Source: Nymphaea colorata
Taxonomy: Eukaryota > Streptophyta > Magnoliopsida > Nymphaeales > Nymphaeaceae
DNA: 64,000 nucleotides
Assembly: GCF_008831285.2 (NCBI RefSeq)
Contig: NC_045144.1
Coordinates: 3,216,268-3,280,267, forward strand
Direction of reading: 5' to 3'
Positions 11,128 to 22,279 of the stretch are shown one piece after another. A program made the translations under genes and the position numbers. A model generated the notes under the pieces. The model had not been told where the DNA came from. It saw nothing but the letters and a program-made list of their open reading frames with translations, and searched no databases. How positions within the stretch are numbered: the first letter of the stretch is position 1; each line of letters opens with the position of its first letter.

Positions 11128-12106
11128 ATTTTTCATAGTCTCTTTCTTTCTCTCTGTCTCTCTCGCACAGACAGACACACAGGCAGGATTTGGTGGTTTT
11201 GCTCATTAAGTATGAAATTCGATCTTTAACTTCTGCTCATTTCCCCCTGTTTTTTCTTTGTTCTCCTTGATTTTTGCCTTCGAAGGGTCTATTTTACAGG
11301 AATTTTCAGACTGCTTGATGTGGAAAGGGCAATTTCAGAGATTTAATACTCTTGGATCCAGATTTTCAAACTATTGCATCACGAGGCACCTTTTGAATGT
11401 GTTATGGATTGCCCGGTGAAAAAATTGTTAAGGATCGATCTCATCTTTCTTGCCCGTAATTCCTCTATTTTTTGTCCCTTGGCATGTTTTTTCCTACACA
11501 TCTTCCTTTCTATCTTGCCCTACCTTATAAATTCTGTAAATATTCTAGGTTCTTCTTTATTAGCACCCACATCCATGTCTCCTTCAGATGAAAAGTAATC
11601 TGAAATTTCACGGCCACCGCAAACACTTTTTGGATCTGATGTTCCATCAAGATCCTATGAGTAGAAAACTGATGGGTTACAGAAATTTTTTAAATGAGAA
11701 TGAATAGCCCTGCAGATCGAATCCGAAAAAAGACTAAAAACCCTGTCTTCAAAATGTAATTTTACTTTTGCCAATATTCGCAGAAGTCAAACCTCTTAAT
11801 GAAGTAGCTGATGTAATTGATAAGTACCACCTTTCTGTAGTTATAAACAGAACATCGATTGTGATCTCATTGCTCATGCAAAGCAGATGAAGCTCATTAT
11901 GTAGTTGGCATTGCACTGGAAGGTGAACCCTGTTTCTCATTATTTTTTGATAGTATGACATCATTGTCAATTTTGCTACTGGCTAGTTTTCTCTCGCGTA
12001 GATTCGATGCCTGCCATTACTCTAAGGTTAACAAAAGTTCTGCTTAGAGAATAAGTCAATTTTTCTTTGTCTAGTGAAGACCATATCAATTGTGAAGAAT
12101 GTGACT

Positions 12107-12108
<2 letters not shown>

Positions 12109-12173
<65 letters not shown>
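12109..12173. repeat. (AT)n microsatellite, 65 bp
   Basis: A pure AT run between otherwise T-rich intron-like sequences. Confidence 0.97.
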
Positions 12174-12176
<3 letters not shown>

Positions 12177-12685
12177 CTTGTTAGAACTAATATGTTCACC
12201 TTTTTAGAACTAACAACTTGTTGGTTTTCTGTAGGTTCAAGTCGAATGGTATATATTTATGCCTTTTTTTTTTTTACAATCATATGCCTTAGCAAAGGTT
12301 AGTTTTCCTTTTGTTACATTTTATTGCTTTTTTCATAGGTAATATTCTAGTGATTTTTTATGTGCATGTTACAGTGTGAAATCTGAATTTCTCTGAGTTA
12401 TCAAGCTTTGAGTTCTTAATGGAGTCTGCAAGCAATTACTACATCAGTTACTTCATGGGCCTTAAAGACCTATATTTGAACCAGATGTAACGATGTCAAC
12501 ACATCAGATTCATACGTTGGAGCGTCATTCAGAAAATGGCTATAATCTTCAAAGGAAGAACCAAGTGCTGTAAACCAACATTCAGTTATTTTTTTCTCCA
12601 CATTTTCAATCAAGTCAAAATGTTGATTGAACTATATTTTTCATGATTTTCTATCTTAAATCCCTCTCTGATGGACCCTGTATGA

Positions 12686-12898
12686 ATTTGTCGGGCAACA
12701 AGTGCCTTACAAGTTCTTCAGAATGTCTTCGAACGTTCTAGTGGAGGAGGCTCTTCAATTACATATCCTGCATTTAGGGTGACCATCATGCATTTAGGCA
12801 TCATGGACAAGTCACCTCCTGTAAAGATAGTTGCAACAAGGTGTCCTACTGCACATTTGCCAGCATTGGAGATCCAGGACTTGGGCCAACAGAATTGA
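12686..12898 (+). pseudogene. Exon-like open frame, unrecognised
   Basis: Seventy codons without an ATG start read ALQVLQNVFERSSGGGSSI, TYPAFRVTIMHLGIMDKSPP and VKIVATRCPTAHLPALEIQD before a stop at 12896. The composition is protein-like rather than translated intron, and it lies among other broken exons. I do not recognise the family. It could be one more captured or pseudogenised exon of the same mosaic. Confidence 0.35.
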
Positions 12899-13448
12899 GC
12901 ACTTTGCAACATGTTGTGTCTTGGCAAGCATACATTTCCTTAAAGCAAATTATCTTGTTTAATTTTTTCTACCAAAATATTGAGTGATCTATCTTATTTC
13001 TTTGGTTCATTTTGTTTAATTAGTGCTTAACTTCCGTTCTTGTTATTTGAGGTGGGAATGAAGGTAATTGTCCATTGTCACATGGGTGAAAGGAAGATGA
13101 AGAGGGTTTTGCACAGCATTGATGGTAAATCATAAATGAACAGCGATACCCTTTTTTTCTCTCTTTTGCAGGAAGAAAGCTTGTTCTGAACTTCCTTCCT
13201 ATGGAACTAAAGAAATGTTGTAAGTTGTAACCATCTAGTGAGTTTTCAATATGATGCTTTCATGAAGGCTTGACCAACTTTCTTGTTTCACTACACAGAT
13301 TATTCCCTTTTTTTCAGTGACTTGTCGTCGTGCTTACTTGTGAGCTAAAATGGGATATGTTCCTAAGCAATATCGTGATCATATGCTTCTGGTCTTCGTT
13401 TATGCTTTTCCTGTTTTAAATGCATCATCTTGATTCTGCTTCAAAACA

Positions 13449-13890
13449 ATCTGAAGTTCATCAAGACATTTTGGAAGCAGAAACTGAGTGCTTCTGAGTG
13501 TGCCCCCTCCCCCCCTTCTCTCTCTCTCCCTCTGTCTAGCATTTTAAGTGCAAAAAAGAAAAGAATAGTAAGCTTATGTGGATGCATGGAGGCATGCTTG
13601 TTCCTTGCATTTGCATATGCTTGTTTACATGTGCATATATATATATATATATATATATGGAGGCATGCTTGTTCCTTGCAATCTGAAGTTCATGAAGACA
13701 GTTTGGAAGCCGAAACTAAGTGCGTCTGAGTGTGCCTCCTCCCCCTTCTCTCTCTCTCCTTCTGTCTATCATTTTCCTCTGTCTATCATTTTAAGTGCAA
13801 AAAAGAAAAGAATAGTAAGCTTATGTGCATGCATGTTCCTTGCATTTGCATATACTTGATTACATGTGCATATATATATATATATATATT
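13449..13890. repeat. 232-bp tandem duplication ending in (AT)n
   Basis: The segment from aatctgaagttcat through a C/T-rich run, gtgcaaaaaagaaaagaatag and a closing AT run (13635-13658) is repeated from about 13681 to 13890. ctgaagttca starts at 13451 and again at 13683. The second copy carries a short extra repeat of the tctgtctatcattt phrase. Confidence 0.85.
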
Positions 13891-14285
13891 GTCATCTGTT
13901 TGTCTTTCCCAAGGCAGGGTACCTTGTGGTGAACCAGCATCTTCTTGACAGAAGCAACTGAATGAGGTGCTTCTTTTTTGTGTGCATGTACTTAGGGGAA
14001 GTTCACTTTTCCCAAGTACCCAATATTTTCTCAAAAAGGGAGGGGGTGGTATCCTGGGCCTTCCTTTTGCTCTTGATTCCTACCCTGCCTACGAATCACA
14101 ATGGTGCCTGATATAGTTAATGATACATCACTAGTTTTTTACAGCTTTATTTGTCTCCTTTAGCTCTTGTTTTGTATTCTTATATACAGTCCTGCTAAAC
14201 ATTTTTATATTTGAAGTTAAGCCTATCTGGTGCTACATTTCAAATTTTGACATTGCATTTATGTGGGTGCAGTATCTAATTTCAG

Positions 14286-14368
14286 GTCTGGGACCCTTGA
14301 ATTTGTCGAGGGAAGAACCTCTTTCCGCTCTGGCTACAGCATCAGGAAAGCTTCAGCTTGTAGAGAAG
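14286..14368 (+). pseudogene. SNF2-family helicase exon fragment (first of two)
   Basis: An exon-like segment bounded by ttcag| upstream and |gt downstream. It reads GPLNLSREEPLSALATASGK then LQLVEK. SGKLxLL(D/E)K is the segment of SNF2 chromatin remodellers just before the helicase C-terminal domain. It joins naturally to the fragment at 14509. SNF2 proteins are nuclear ATP-driven nucleosome remodellers; only a tiny part is present here. Confidence 0.6.
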
Positions 14369-14508
14369 GTTCAACTTATTCTATGAATGCCAACATTATT
14401 TAAGCTCGTTTTCAAATGTATTATCTGTAATTTTCTTTTGTTTTTAAATATTTTTCTTCTGTTGGAATGATAAAAAGCTTGTGTCATTGTTCATATTGTC
14501 AATACCAT

Positions 14509-14610
14509 ATGCCGTTGCTTCCTAAGCTGAATGCAAGAAGAAATCGTGTTTTGCTTTTCTCACAGATGACCAGGGTGCTCGACATTTTGGGATATTTTCT
14601 TATATTGTAC
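14509..14610 (+). pseudogene. SNF2-family helicase exon fragment (second of two)
   Basis: Reads LLPKLNARRNRVLLFSQMTR then VLDILGYFLIL. This matches the start of the helicase C domain of SNF2 proteins (LLPKLK..xHRVLLFSQMTRLLDILEDYL), including helicase motif IV. The expected acceptor AG before it is gone (accat|atgccg), and after DIL the sequence decays. The ISWI, CHR12/23 and CHD groups are all possible; the short match cannot decide. The rest of the helicase is not found, so this is a fragment. Confidence 0.72.
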
Positions 14611-14810
14611 TCACATACTTCAGGTCAGTGTTTATTGAGGATAGCCAATGCAGCCTCTTTAACTATGCCTGAAAGAACATGTTGACCTTTTCTTTAAAAA
14701 GAAAATTCTGCTTGTTTGAGCATTAACAAAATGGTCTTAAATTGCACCATCATAGTGAAGCATGTGTTTAGGTCTAATTTATTTGATAAGCTATCCAATG
14801 TTGTAAAAAG

Positions 14811-15155
14811 CGTCTCGTAAGCCGTATCGGTCTGGTTTTAAGATACGCTGTATCGTAAAATATCGTAACGTATCGTAACCGTATCGTATTTAAAAAAAAA
14901 TCTGAAAAAATATAAAAAATTCTTAAAAATAATAAAAAATCAGTAAAAATTACTGTATCGTATATGTATCGTAACCGTATCGTAACGTATCGTAGCTATA
15001 TCGTAAGCATATTATAACCGTATCGTACGATCCGGTGCTTGTATTGTAACTATACAATTCAGGTGGTATATCGTATCACATTTTTGAAACGTGACAATAC
15101 ATATTATACGATACGGCTCCATATCGTACGATACGGCCCCGTATCGTACGATGAT
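14811..15155. mobile_element. GTATCGTA-rich foldback or MITE-like element
   Basis: About 345 bp packed with the octamer gtatcgta. At least eight copies lie on the plus strand, nearly all in the left two thirds, and complementary tacgatac copies lie toward the right end (about 15107-15135). The ends are roughly inverted (cgtctcgtaagccgtatcgg on the left; the complement of the right end also reads cgtacgatacgg). The centre is A-rich. There is no coding potential. The layout suggests a small non-autonomous DNA transposon with subterminal repeats; superfamily and target duplication were not determined. Confidence 0.55.
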
Positions 15156-15789
15156 AGCTTCATGGGTATAAAATGGCAGGTCACGGGAAAGGAAAGGAGA
15201 TGCATCAAGTATAGTGTCGAGTCTTGTGGTGAAAAAATTGTTCAAATGCAAGAATTACTTGTTTTTGTGCCCAAGTCTAGGTTTCTCCTTTTCAATTTTC
15301 TTGTTAAAGCCTTTTTCTGGATGCATGTGATATGATCTACCGAGTCTTTTGTCTCACTATCATACTTGTTCATCTGTTTATGTAAGCTTTCATCCATATG
15401 ATGATGACCGTGAAGTTTTTGAACGTTCAAACTAATTCTGTACCTCTGTTGTATTCAAAGGTCTATCGATCTTTGTGTTCTCTAAAACATGTGCAATTGT
15501 GAATACATTTTCCATTCTGGATTAGTAAATTTAGTTTAAAACAATGTATGAGCCACTGAGGTGTGTTACATAGATACTTCTGGATATCATTAATTTAGTT
15601 TAGTTAAAGAAAGCCGGATGCCAGTTAATTTATCAGGTTCAGAATTTGGCAGCTGAACCTAAGAAGTTTATTGATTATGTTTACGCTGGATACGTTTATT
15701 TCCTATGAGAAAATTTCAATGTGTAACTGCTGTAGGTTCACTTAATAAATATGTAGGGTAGTGCTAGTTTTAATTTCTCCCAAAAATTA

Positions 15790-15955
15790 AGACTATAGCG
15801 GTGAATACGATCACCGCGATAATTGACTCTTACTGCCCTCATGACTGGCCCTGTATAGCCGCTAGGGCAAAAGTCATTGCCAATAAGTTTATTGGCAATG
15901 ACTTTGAGCTTATTGGCAAGGGTGAGAGCCGTTGTCAATAGTATGATTTGTTGTT
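15790..15955. repeat. Cluster of short inverted repeats with a 14-bp perfect hairpin
   Basis: gtcattgccaataa and its exact complement lie at 15873-15902 with a 2-base loop. A second inverted pair, gcggtga / tcaccgc, lies at 15798-15817. The motif ttattggca recurs just after. Such clusters occur near the ends of CACTA and other DNA transposons, but no terminal motif could be confirmed here. Confidence 0.5.
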
Positions 15956-17458
15956 CTGCATAAATCAGCTAATTAAAGACCCTTAAACAATGGTCTTAAT
16001 GGCTCTACTGTGTTCATGCCTGCATTTTGCAGAGACGTTGGTCGACCCGTCATTAAGACATGTGGCCATTGGTTGGAGGTGAAACCACCATAGGGTTACT
16101 TATTATTGGCAGAGATGAAGCCATGGCCCGCTATGGATTTCGAGAAATGGGCATGGAATTAGCCCAGGAACATGATTGTCTATACATAGTGTGCCCAAGT
16201 TGTGACTTGTGAAGGTCACAAGATGAGCCATGACTCATGATGAACTAATGACAAGGCGTTTATGCTATTGTGGACCGAATGAGTGGTCAGTAGCCATGTG
16301 AGTATGGACGTGCATCGATGCTTGGTTCATGTGATAGACTGTAACCTTCAATGACTTTGTGATGTATTTCTTTCTATTGTATATCATAAGCATGCATTAA
16401 TTTCGTGACCTGAGCATGAGTGTGCGTGGGCAATGGCGTGTGGCTGGAGACATAAGATGGATCCTATATCAACTGTAGTAAGTCGAGCCCATCATCAAAG
16501 GGGTTCTGTTGGGCAGGACAGGGACCTAGATATTTATGGCCGGCATATGATGGAAGCGCTCCTCTCCAGGCTACCAACAAGGAGCCAATTTCTGTCCGTT
16601 CGATGGCTGCAGAGTGTGGAACTTGCCTCTGCAGCATATTTGATTGAATTGTTGAGGACACTTTCATCCAAATTTGATTGAAGATGGGTTCGACTTGATC
16701 AAAATCCTAATTGAGATTGTACGATTGTATATTTGACTCGTACGGCCTATAAGTTCAAATACGTAATTAGTCTGCTTAAAACCCTAAATTAGGATTTACC
16801 TTTTGAGCTTGACTAAGAGGGATAATTTTGTCCTAAAATTGAATTGATTGGATTATGTTCAATGTCCAATTCACGCTTTGACTTCGAAGTAAATTGGATG
16901 AAGTTTGATGATTTTAACACTTAGACAACGTTAAGTTATGCTTGTGCTAAGTTTAATTTGGATTGTGCTTTGACTAAACTTAGCCAAAGCTATGTAGGGT
17001 TCAGTCAAAGCCTATTTTGGTCCATGACGAGATTAATTGATGGGTTCAATGAGTTTTTTAGCCTGCTAGGTTTGGTGCCACCTTTGGGTGAGCATCGGCC
17101 GTGCAAGCCATGTGGGACCCACATGCGTGTCGCACATGACATTTTGGATGTCTAGTTGGATCCAATTTTGGATTTATAATCTAGATTTTGATTCATAATT
17201 GGATTTGGATTCCAAATGACAATTGCAAATGGATTTGGGTTGAAGATCTTAATTTGGACCTAGTATTATACACTGGAATGAGATTTGGATTCGTAATCCT
17301 GCATTGGGATTTTTGTTGCAAGTTAAATTCATGATTCAAACCTAATTGAGTTTGGGTTCGAAATTTAGTTTGAAATTAAGTATTTTCACTATCGTTAGTG
17401 TAAAATTCTTCATATATTTTGGAATTGCACTCTACAGCTGAATCACAAAATTTGGGGT
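15956..17458. other. Intergenic, possibly decayed LTR retrotransposon
   Basis: No recognised gene. 17160-17360 has ggatttggattc-type degenerate repeats. The 82-codon frame at 16433-16681 has no recognisable features. The sequence directly abuts the 5'-truncated copia remnant. Confidence 0.4.
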
Positions 17459-18398
17459 GTCAACAATGATATTTTGTTGGCCAGTAATGACATGGAGATG
17501 CTAAATACTATAAAAGACTGGTTCTCTATTCATTTTAAAATGAAAATCTTGGGTGATGCAGCATTTATTCTAGGAATTAAAATTAAAAAAAAAGATCATA
17601 TAGAAAGATTTTTGCTTTGTCGTGAAAGTCTTATATCAAGAAAATCTTAAGAATTGTAAGTCCATTGACACTCCAATCACTAAAGGTGGTAAACTTAGCC
17701 TTGAGTTGTGTCCTAAAACATCACAAGAAACTAAATTGATATATAGAAGCCTATATTCTAGTGTTGTGGAGCTGACCTGACATATGTCATGCAGTTTAGA
17801 CATTTAGTCAATATCAATCAATTCCTGGACATGGATATTGGAATACAGTCAAAGAGGAATCCATTCTTAAAATGGACAAGCAACTTGGCATTATGTCATG
17901 CAGTTTCAATAGTAGAGATATGCACATAACAAGATATATAGGTGCAGATTGGGGTGGTGATCTAGATGAGTTTAAATTCAGATTTGATTATGTATTCTTG
18001 TTGAACCATGATGGTAAATCCTAGTGTAGCAAGAAACAGACATGTGTGGCTTATCAACCATCAAAGTAGAATTTGTGGCTGGTTCAATGGCGATATAGGA
18101 AGGTGTTTGGTTAAGAAGATTGATTAAGTATTTAATAATATTTCATGATGCTAGGTTGCGTCTGACTATTTATTGTGGTAATCAATCAATGATCACATAT
18201 GCAAAGAATCTCCAATATCATAGTAAAATTAAACACATGGACACCAGATATAGGTATGCATGCAACGTTATGTCCAATGGAAGGGTCATGTTAGAGTTTA
18301 TGCCCACCCATGAGATGGTGGTTGATCCTTTTACAAAACAGATTGCCAACGGTTCATATTTGAAACATGTAAAGTCTGTGAGATTGTATAGAATTTGA
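17459..18398 (+). mobile_element. Ty1/copia retrotransposon remnant: reverse transcriptase and RNase H
   Basis: Starts inside reverse transcriptase with NNDILLASNDMEMLNTIKDW and FKMKILGDAAFILGIKI, the segment after the copia YVDD box. It then gives NCKSIDTPITKGGKLSLEL after a frameshift and a damaged YSSVVG..LTYVMQ region. RNase H follows, with an intact 92-codon frame at 18120-18398 containing LTIYCGNQSMITYAK, KIKHMDTRY and the ending MVVDPFTKQIANGSYLKHV. Gag, protease, integrase and most of RT are missing upstream. Several frameshifts and stops show that it is dead. The order (RT then RNase H) and motifs are diagnostic of plant copia elements. Confidence 0.88.
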
Positions 18399-19466
18399 CT
18401 TATTATTAATTGCTATTGTTTTGATTTCAAAAGCAGGAGCAAATCTATATGAGTATGCAACCAAGTTAAGATTGTCCTGTCCTATGAACTGATTACCACA
18501 GGCACTGCATGAAAGCAAGCTGGGATGTGATGTTCAAAACCAAGGGACATTATTGGTTAGCAAGACAATATTTTGAAAATAATAAAGAAATCTAAAATTA
18601 TCTTCACAAGAATAATATACATTGCCTTGAATAATTCAGGATGAAGTCTTATCGCACTTAAGGCTGACATAATGAGACCAAAATTTTGTAAACCTAGTAA
18701 ACCAGATTTCGAGCACTCAGATAATTTTAGTGGAAATAAAAGGAAAAACTTTTAGAGCTGGAGTCATTTATTTGGCAGAAGATAGACTCTTGCTGATCTG
18801 CACGATAAAAAATTTAATGCTTGCATGTTATTATTCAATATGAGTCATTTTGGCATAATGCATGAGACATACCACAAATATTGCACTAATATTTAAGTGA
18901 AAGAATAATGAAAAATGAGGAATGATCAATGATCACTGCTTGTTCATTGCGTGGGTCCTAGAGATGCAAGATTAAGAATCTCAAGTTATATATGTGCCCT
19001 CATGACATTTGACTGTATTTTGAGGAGGTGAAGTGGTGTTGCTACTTTAACATATCACTAAGACCATAAATGATTTGGTTGGATGGGCATGTCTAGGAAA
19101 GTAGTTGTCTCTAATTCAAGAGATACATGTAAAAAAGAAGATCATTTGCCTCTTCATAGATGAATACTTACAGCCGGTAATATTGAATCACTTAAAGAAA
19201 GTTTGATCCAATAATAAATATTAAGCTTGGTATGAGATCTTCGTCTAAACACATTTATCTTTATTAATATAGAGGGGTTGAATATTTTGAGACTCATGAA
19301 GATCGAATTTGATCTAGGATACAGCGGACAACCTCTGTATCAGATCTATACACTATATTGGTATAAAGCATCCTTTCATTGTTTATGCTTGTAGATCCCC
19401 ACAATATATTTGTCAGTTTGTATATGAGAAATGCACACAGTACAATGCATTATTTATGCCATCAAG
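18399..19466 (+). mobile_element. Probable 3' internal region of the copia remnant
   Basis: Non-coding sequence between the RNase H stop and the polypurine-like tract. It is longer than usual for copia elements, so another insertion may be present. No gene is seen. Confidence 0.4.
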
Positions 19467-19870
19467 TGCAAGTTGGAAAATGTCAGAAATTGGATTTGGA
19501 TCCATCTAGGATTGAAAAAAGAGGATTTAATTTGCTTTTTTCTTAGGTTCAAATTTGATTTTTCCAAAATTCAATGTTTTGAATGGATTTATGGAATGGT
19601 TTGGAAACCACCCCCTCTCCTTTTCTAAGGATGGTGGTTATTACAAGACCCTATAAATAGGGTAGATCTCTGAGTTTAAAAACATTGAAACAGTGAGCTT
19701 TAGGCCATATTTTCAGTAAAGGTAATATGGGAAAGAGTATGCGTTGCATCCTTTTTTGCAAAGAGAATTGTGGAAGTATACATTTCTCCATTTTGTGACA
19801 ATTGTTATCCGGTCGCATTCATCCTAGTGTGATGATCAGTAGCAAGTTACCTTTTATGTAGGTATAAATT
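19467..19870 (+). mobile_element. Polypurine tract and 3' LTR remnant of the copia element
   Basis: tgcaagttggaaaa followed by tgtcagaaattggatttgg (19467-19499) is a worn version of the plant copia junction gtgggagaatg|TGTTAGAAATTGG, so the 3' LTR should begin at 19481. A TATA box (ctataaatag, 19651-19660) sits inside it, as expected for an LTR promoter. The right end is not sharply defined. Confidence 0.5.
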
Positions 19871-21565
19871 TGTTTTTATTTCCATTTCAACTTCCTTTTA
19901 GATACACAGTTTCCTCCTTACCAGTGTGATGCAAAGGCCAATACCATCTCCATCAAATGTGGGTTGTATCTAGTATTGGCCTCTTGTATATATGATAGCA
20001 TGATCACTCAAAGTCATTGTACAGTTGAAAGTGAAGAAAGACCAAACACCACGCCTTCTAGGCCAATTATACGTAACCGGTTCACCCTTGATGCTGATGC
20101 CACCAATATTTGTTTTTTGCAGCATTTCCAATAGAAATGTCAGATATATATCAAGCATTGGGTCTAATTCCAAAGACCATTCAAGTTATTGTGGTTCAAA
20201 AATTATTCGCCTTAATCTAAAAGAGTACTGTGTCAATAGAATTAAAAACTCGTCTTTTCCCATCTCTAACTGAACCAGCCTGCTCCATAACTCAGTCGTC
20301 TTCCCTTTTCTGTCGCAGTAACCCTATAGCCCTCTATCTTCCACTTGGCTCATGTGTTTGAGGAAATTTAACAAAGTTGATGAGTTATATAGGTTTGCAG
20401 CAACAGAACATGAGATCATCCAGGATCAACGAAGGAACTACTGTGATGTGAGTCCATTCTCGCCAAAATCTGCCACTGGAGATCGCTTAAATCATGGAAC
20501 AAAAGACATGTTATCTGAACAACAGCATGGAGCACCTAAAAAATGTTCTGCAAGAGAAAGAATAGAGATGACCTCTGCATCTGCTGTTTGACAAGATAGG
20601 TGCCTCCTAACAATAGAAGGAATGTCTGGCATTATTTGTAAATTGAACCCTCGATCAAGGAAGCACTTGGGAGACCATGATTGAGAAGGCTTTTGCTTTA
20701 GTTGCTCCCTTAGACTTGAGAGGGAAAAGGGGTTCCCTTATGCAGCACAAAGCTGTGGCACCCATAAGAAAACGAAGAGGTGGGGAGAGAGAAGGAAACG
20801 AGAAGTTGAAAAGAATGAAACACTACGAAAAACTAATGGAGGCACAAACAAAACATCTTAGAGGGAGAATTTTTGTATGAACTTAACCAGAAGTTTTGGA
20901 CCCCAAAACAGCTTCATGATGGAAACAATCCCAGTCACAATCACAAAAAAACGTGTTTTTTAAAAGAAAATGAAAAAAAAACGCAAACAAACGCGTGTTT
21001 TTTTTCTTTTCTTTTTTTCATTTTTTCACATTTTTTAATGCCAAACCTTTTTTTTCCATTTTTAAATTTTTATTTGCTGCATATCTATTTATTTTTCATG
21101 TTTGTGTTATTAGTTTCTCACTTATTTTGTTTTATTTTTATTTTTAGTTTTTATTTAAAAAAATAATTGTATTTTTTTTTCAAGTTCGCTCATTACACTT
21201 GAGAAAAACCTCACTTTTTAAAATACTAGAAAGTTTTACTAGAAAGTTTTTTGTGATTATGATCTCGGGTACAATGAAAGGCAGAGAGAGACGGGTAGGC
21301 AGTAATTCATTATTTAAAGTCAGGAGTTATTTTGTTTTCCAAAAACAATAGATTGGCTCCTTGAGAGTACGTAGAATCTTTACTGAAACTGTTTCTATTA
21401 CTGAGTGATGTTCAACAGCGATTAGTAAATTTAACACGAAACAAACTGTAAGAAAATGAAGAACATGATCCCATACTTTTCCAATGTTTTTCTTCCGTTT
21501 AGCGGTCATGATGTTGTTGGTGACTCATGTAAGGAACAAGATTTCAAGCAGTCCACAGTGTTTGA
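19871..21565. other. Intergenic with two adjacent unrecognised open frames
   Basis: 20352-20591 (79 codons, FNKVDELYRFAATEHEIIQ then DQRRNYCDVSPFSPKS) and 20677-20880 (67 codons, strongly basic middle IRKRRGGEREGNEKLKRMKH) follow each other on the plus strand and have protein-like composition. I cannot assign them. 20940-21180 is very T-rich. Confidence 0.35.
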
Positions 21566-21730
21566 CAGTGGCGGAATTACATGTGGCCACACCAACCCAT
21601 TAAAAATCTCATTGCAATGTCTCAAGTTCACATTGTCATAACTAAAAAGTTACATGTGGTCACACTAAGCTTATGTTATGTCGTTAATGTAAGTGCTCCT
21701 TGGATAAAAAAATTCCTAACTCCACCACTG
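21566..21730. mobile_element. 165-bp hAT-type MITE
   Basis: Begins CAGTGGCGGAATTA and ends taactccaccactg, inverted ends of the CAGTGGCGGA family also seen at 28836. It is flanked by gtgtttga and gtgttttg, a near-matching 8-bp target duplication. Non-coding. Confidence 0.65.
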
Positions 21731-22279
21731 GTGTTTTGACCCTCTAACGTCCATCCCTCGCCCCTTCCCCTCAACCCATGTGTTTGCCCTTGATCAATCT
21801 ACCGGACAAGAGCTGATGGATGCAGAAATTCCTTAGCTCATGAAGGGCAGTAATACTTTTTTACTTAATAGTAATAATTTTTTACTTAACATGGTTTGTG
21901 GCTTTGTGCCTTTTATCGTAGGTACTGTTGACTTCCTCGGCGTACACACATTCCCATGCAGACCCGGAGAAGGAGGGAAAAGGTCGAAGCAATGTTTATA
22001 ATGTCGGTGTGTATGGGGCGATGCATGCACAGATTTTTTGGGGGCCGGGGGCAAACAAAATGATTAAGGTGGCCACACCAATATATATATATATATATAT
22101 TGCCGACTGATATACTATAAATAATAAAAATATCAACCAATTGTTCATGTTGTCTTAAAAGTTAAAACCAATTGCTAAAATCACTTGAAGCGATCGCTAA
22201 ATGTACCATAAGTCTGCTAATTCCTTTATGTCTAAAGATTTTTGAAGGCAACTTTCACATTTTTGTCTCTCCGACAACA

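Larger units (their letters stand above)
11128..14285. other. Intron-like or intergenic DNA between gene fragments
   Basis: T-rich and intron-like, with short open stretches such as EVADVIDKYHLSVVINRTS near 11801 and VGMKVIVHCHMGERKMKRVL near 13053. They look exon-like but I cannot assign them. It contains the TA run, the 70-codon frame and the 232-bp tandem duplication listed separately. Confidence 0.4.

Noticed and set aside
10351-15955. Calling this whole stretch one complete CACTA element
   Set aside because: The second terminus and 3-bp duplication are missing; only the left end is supported.
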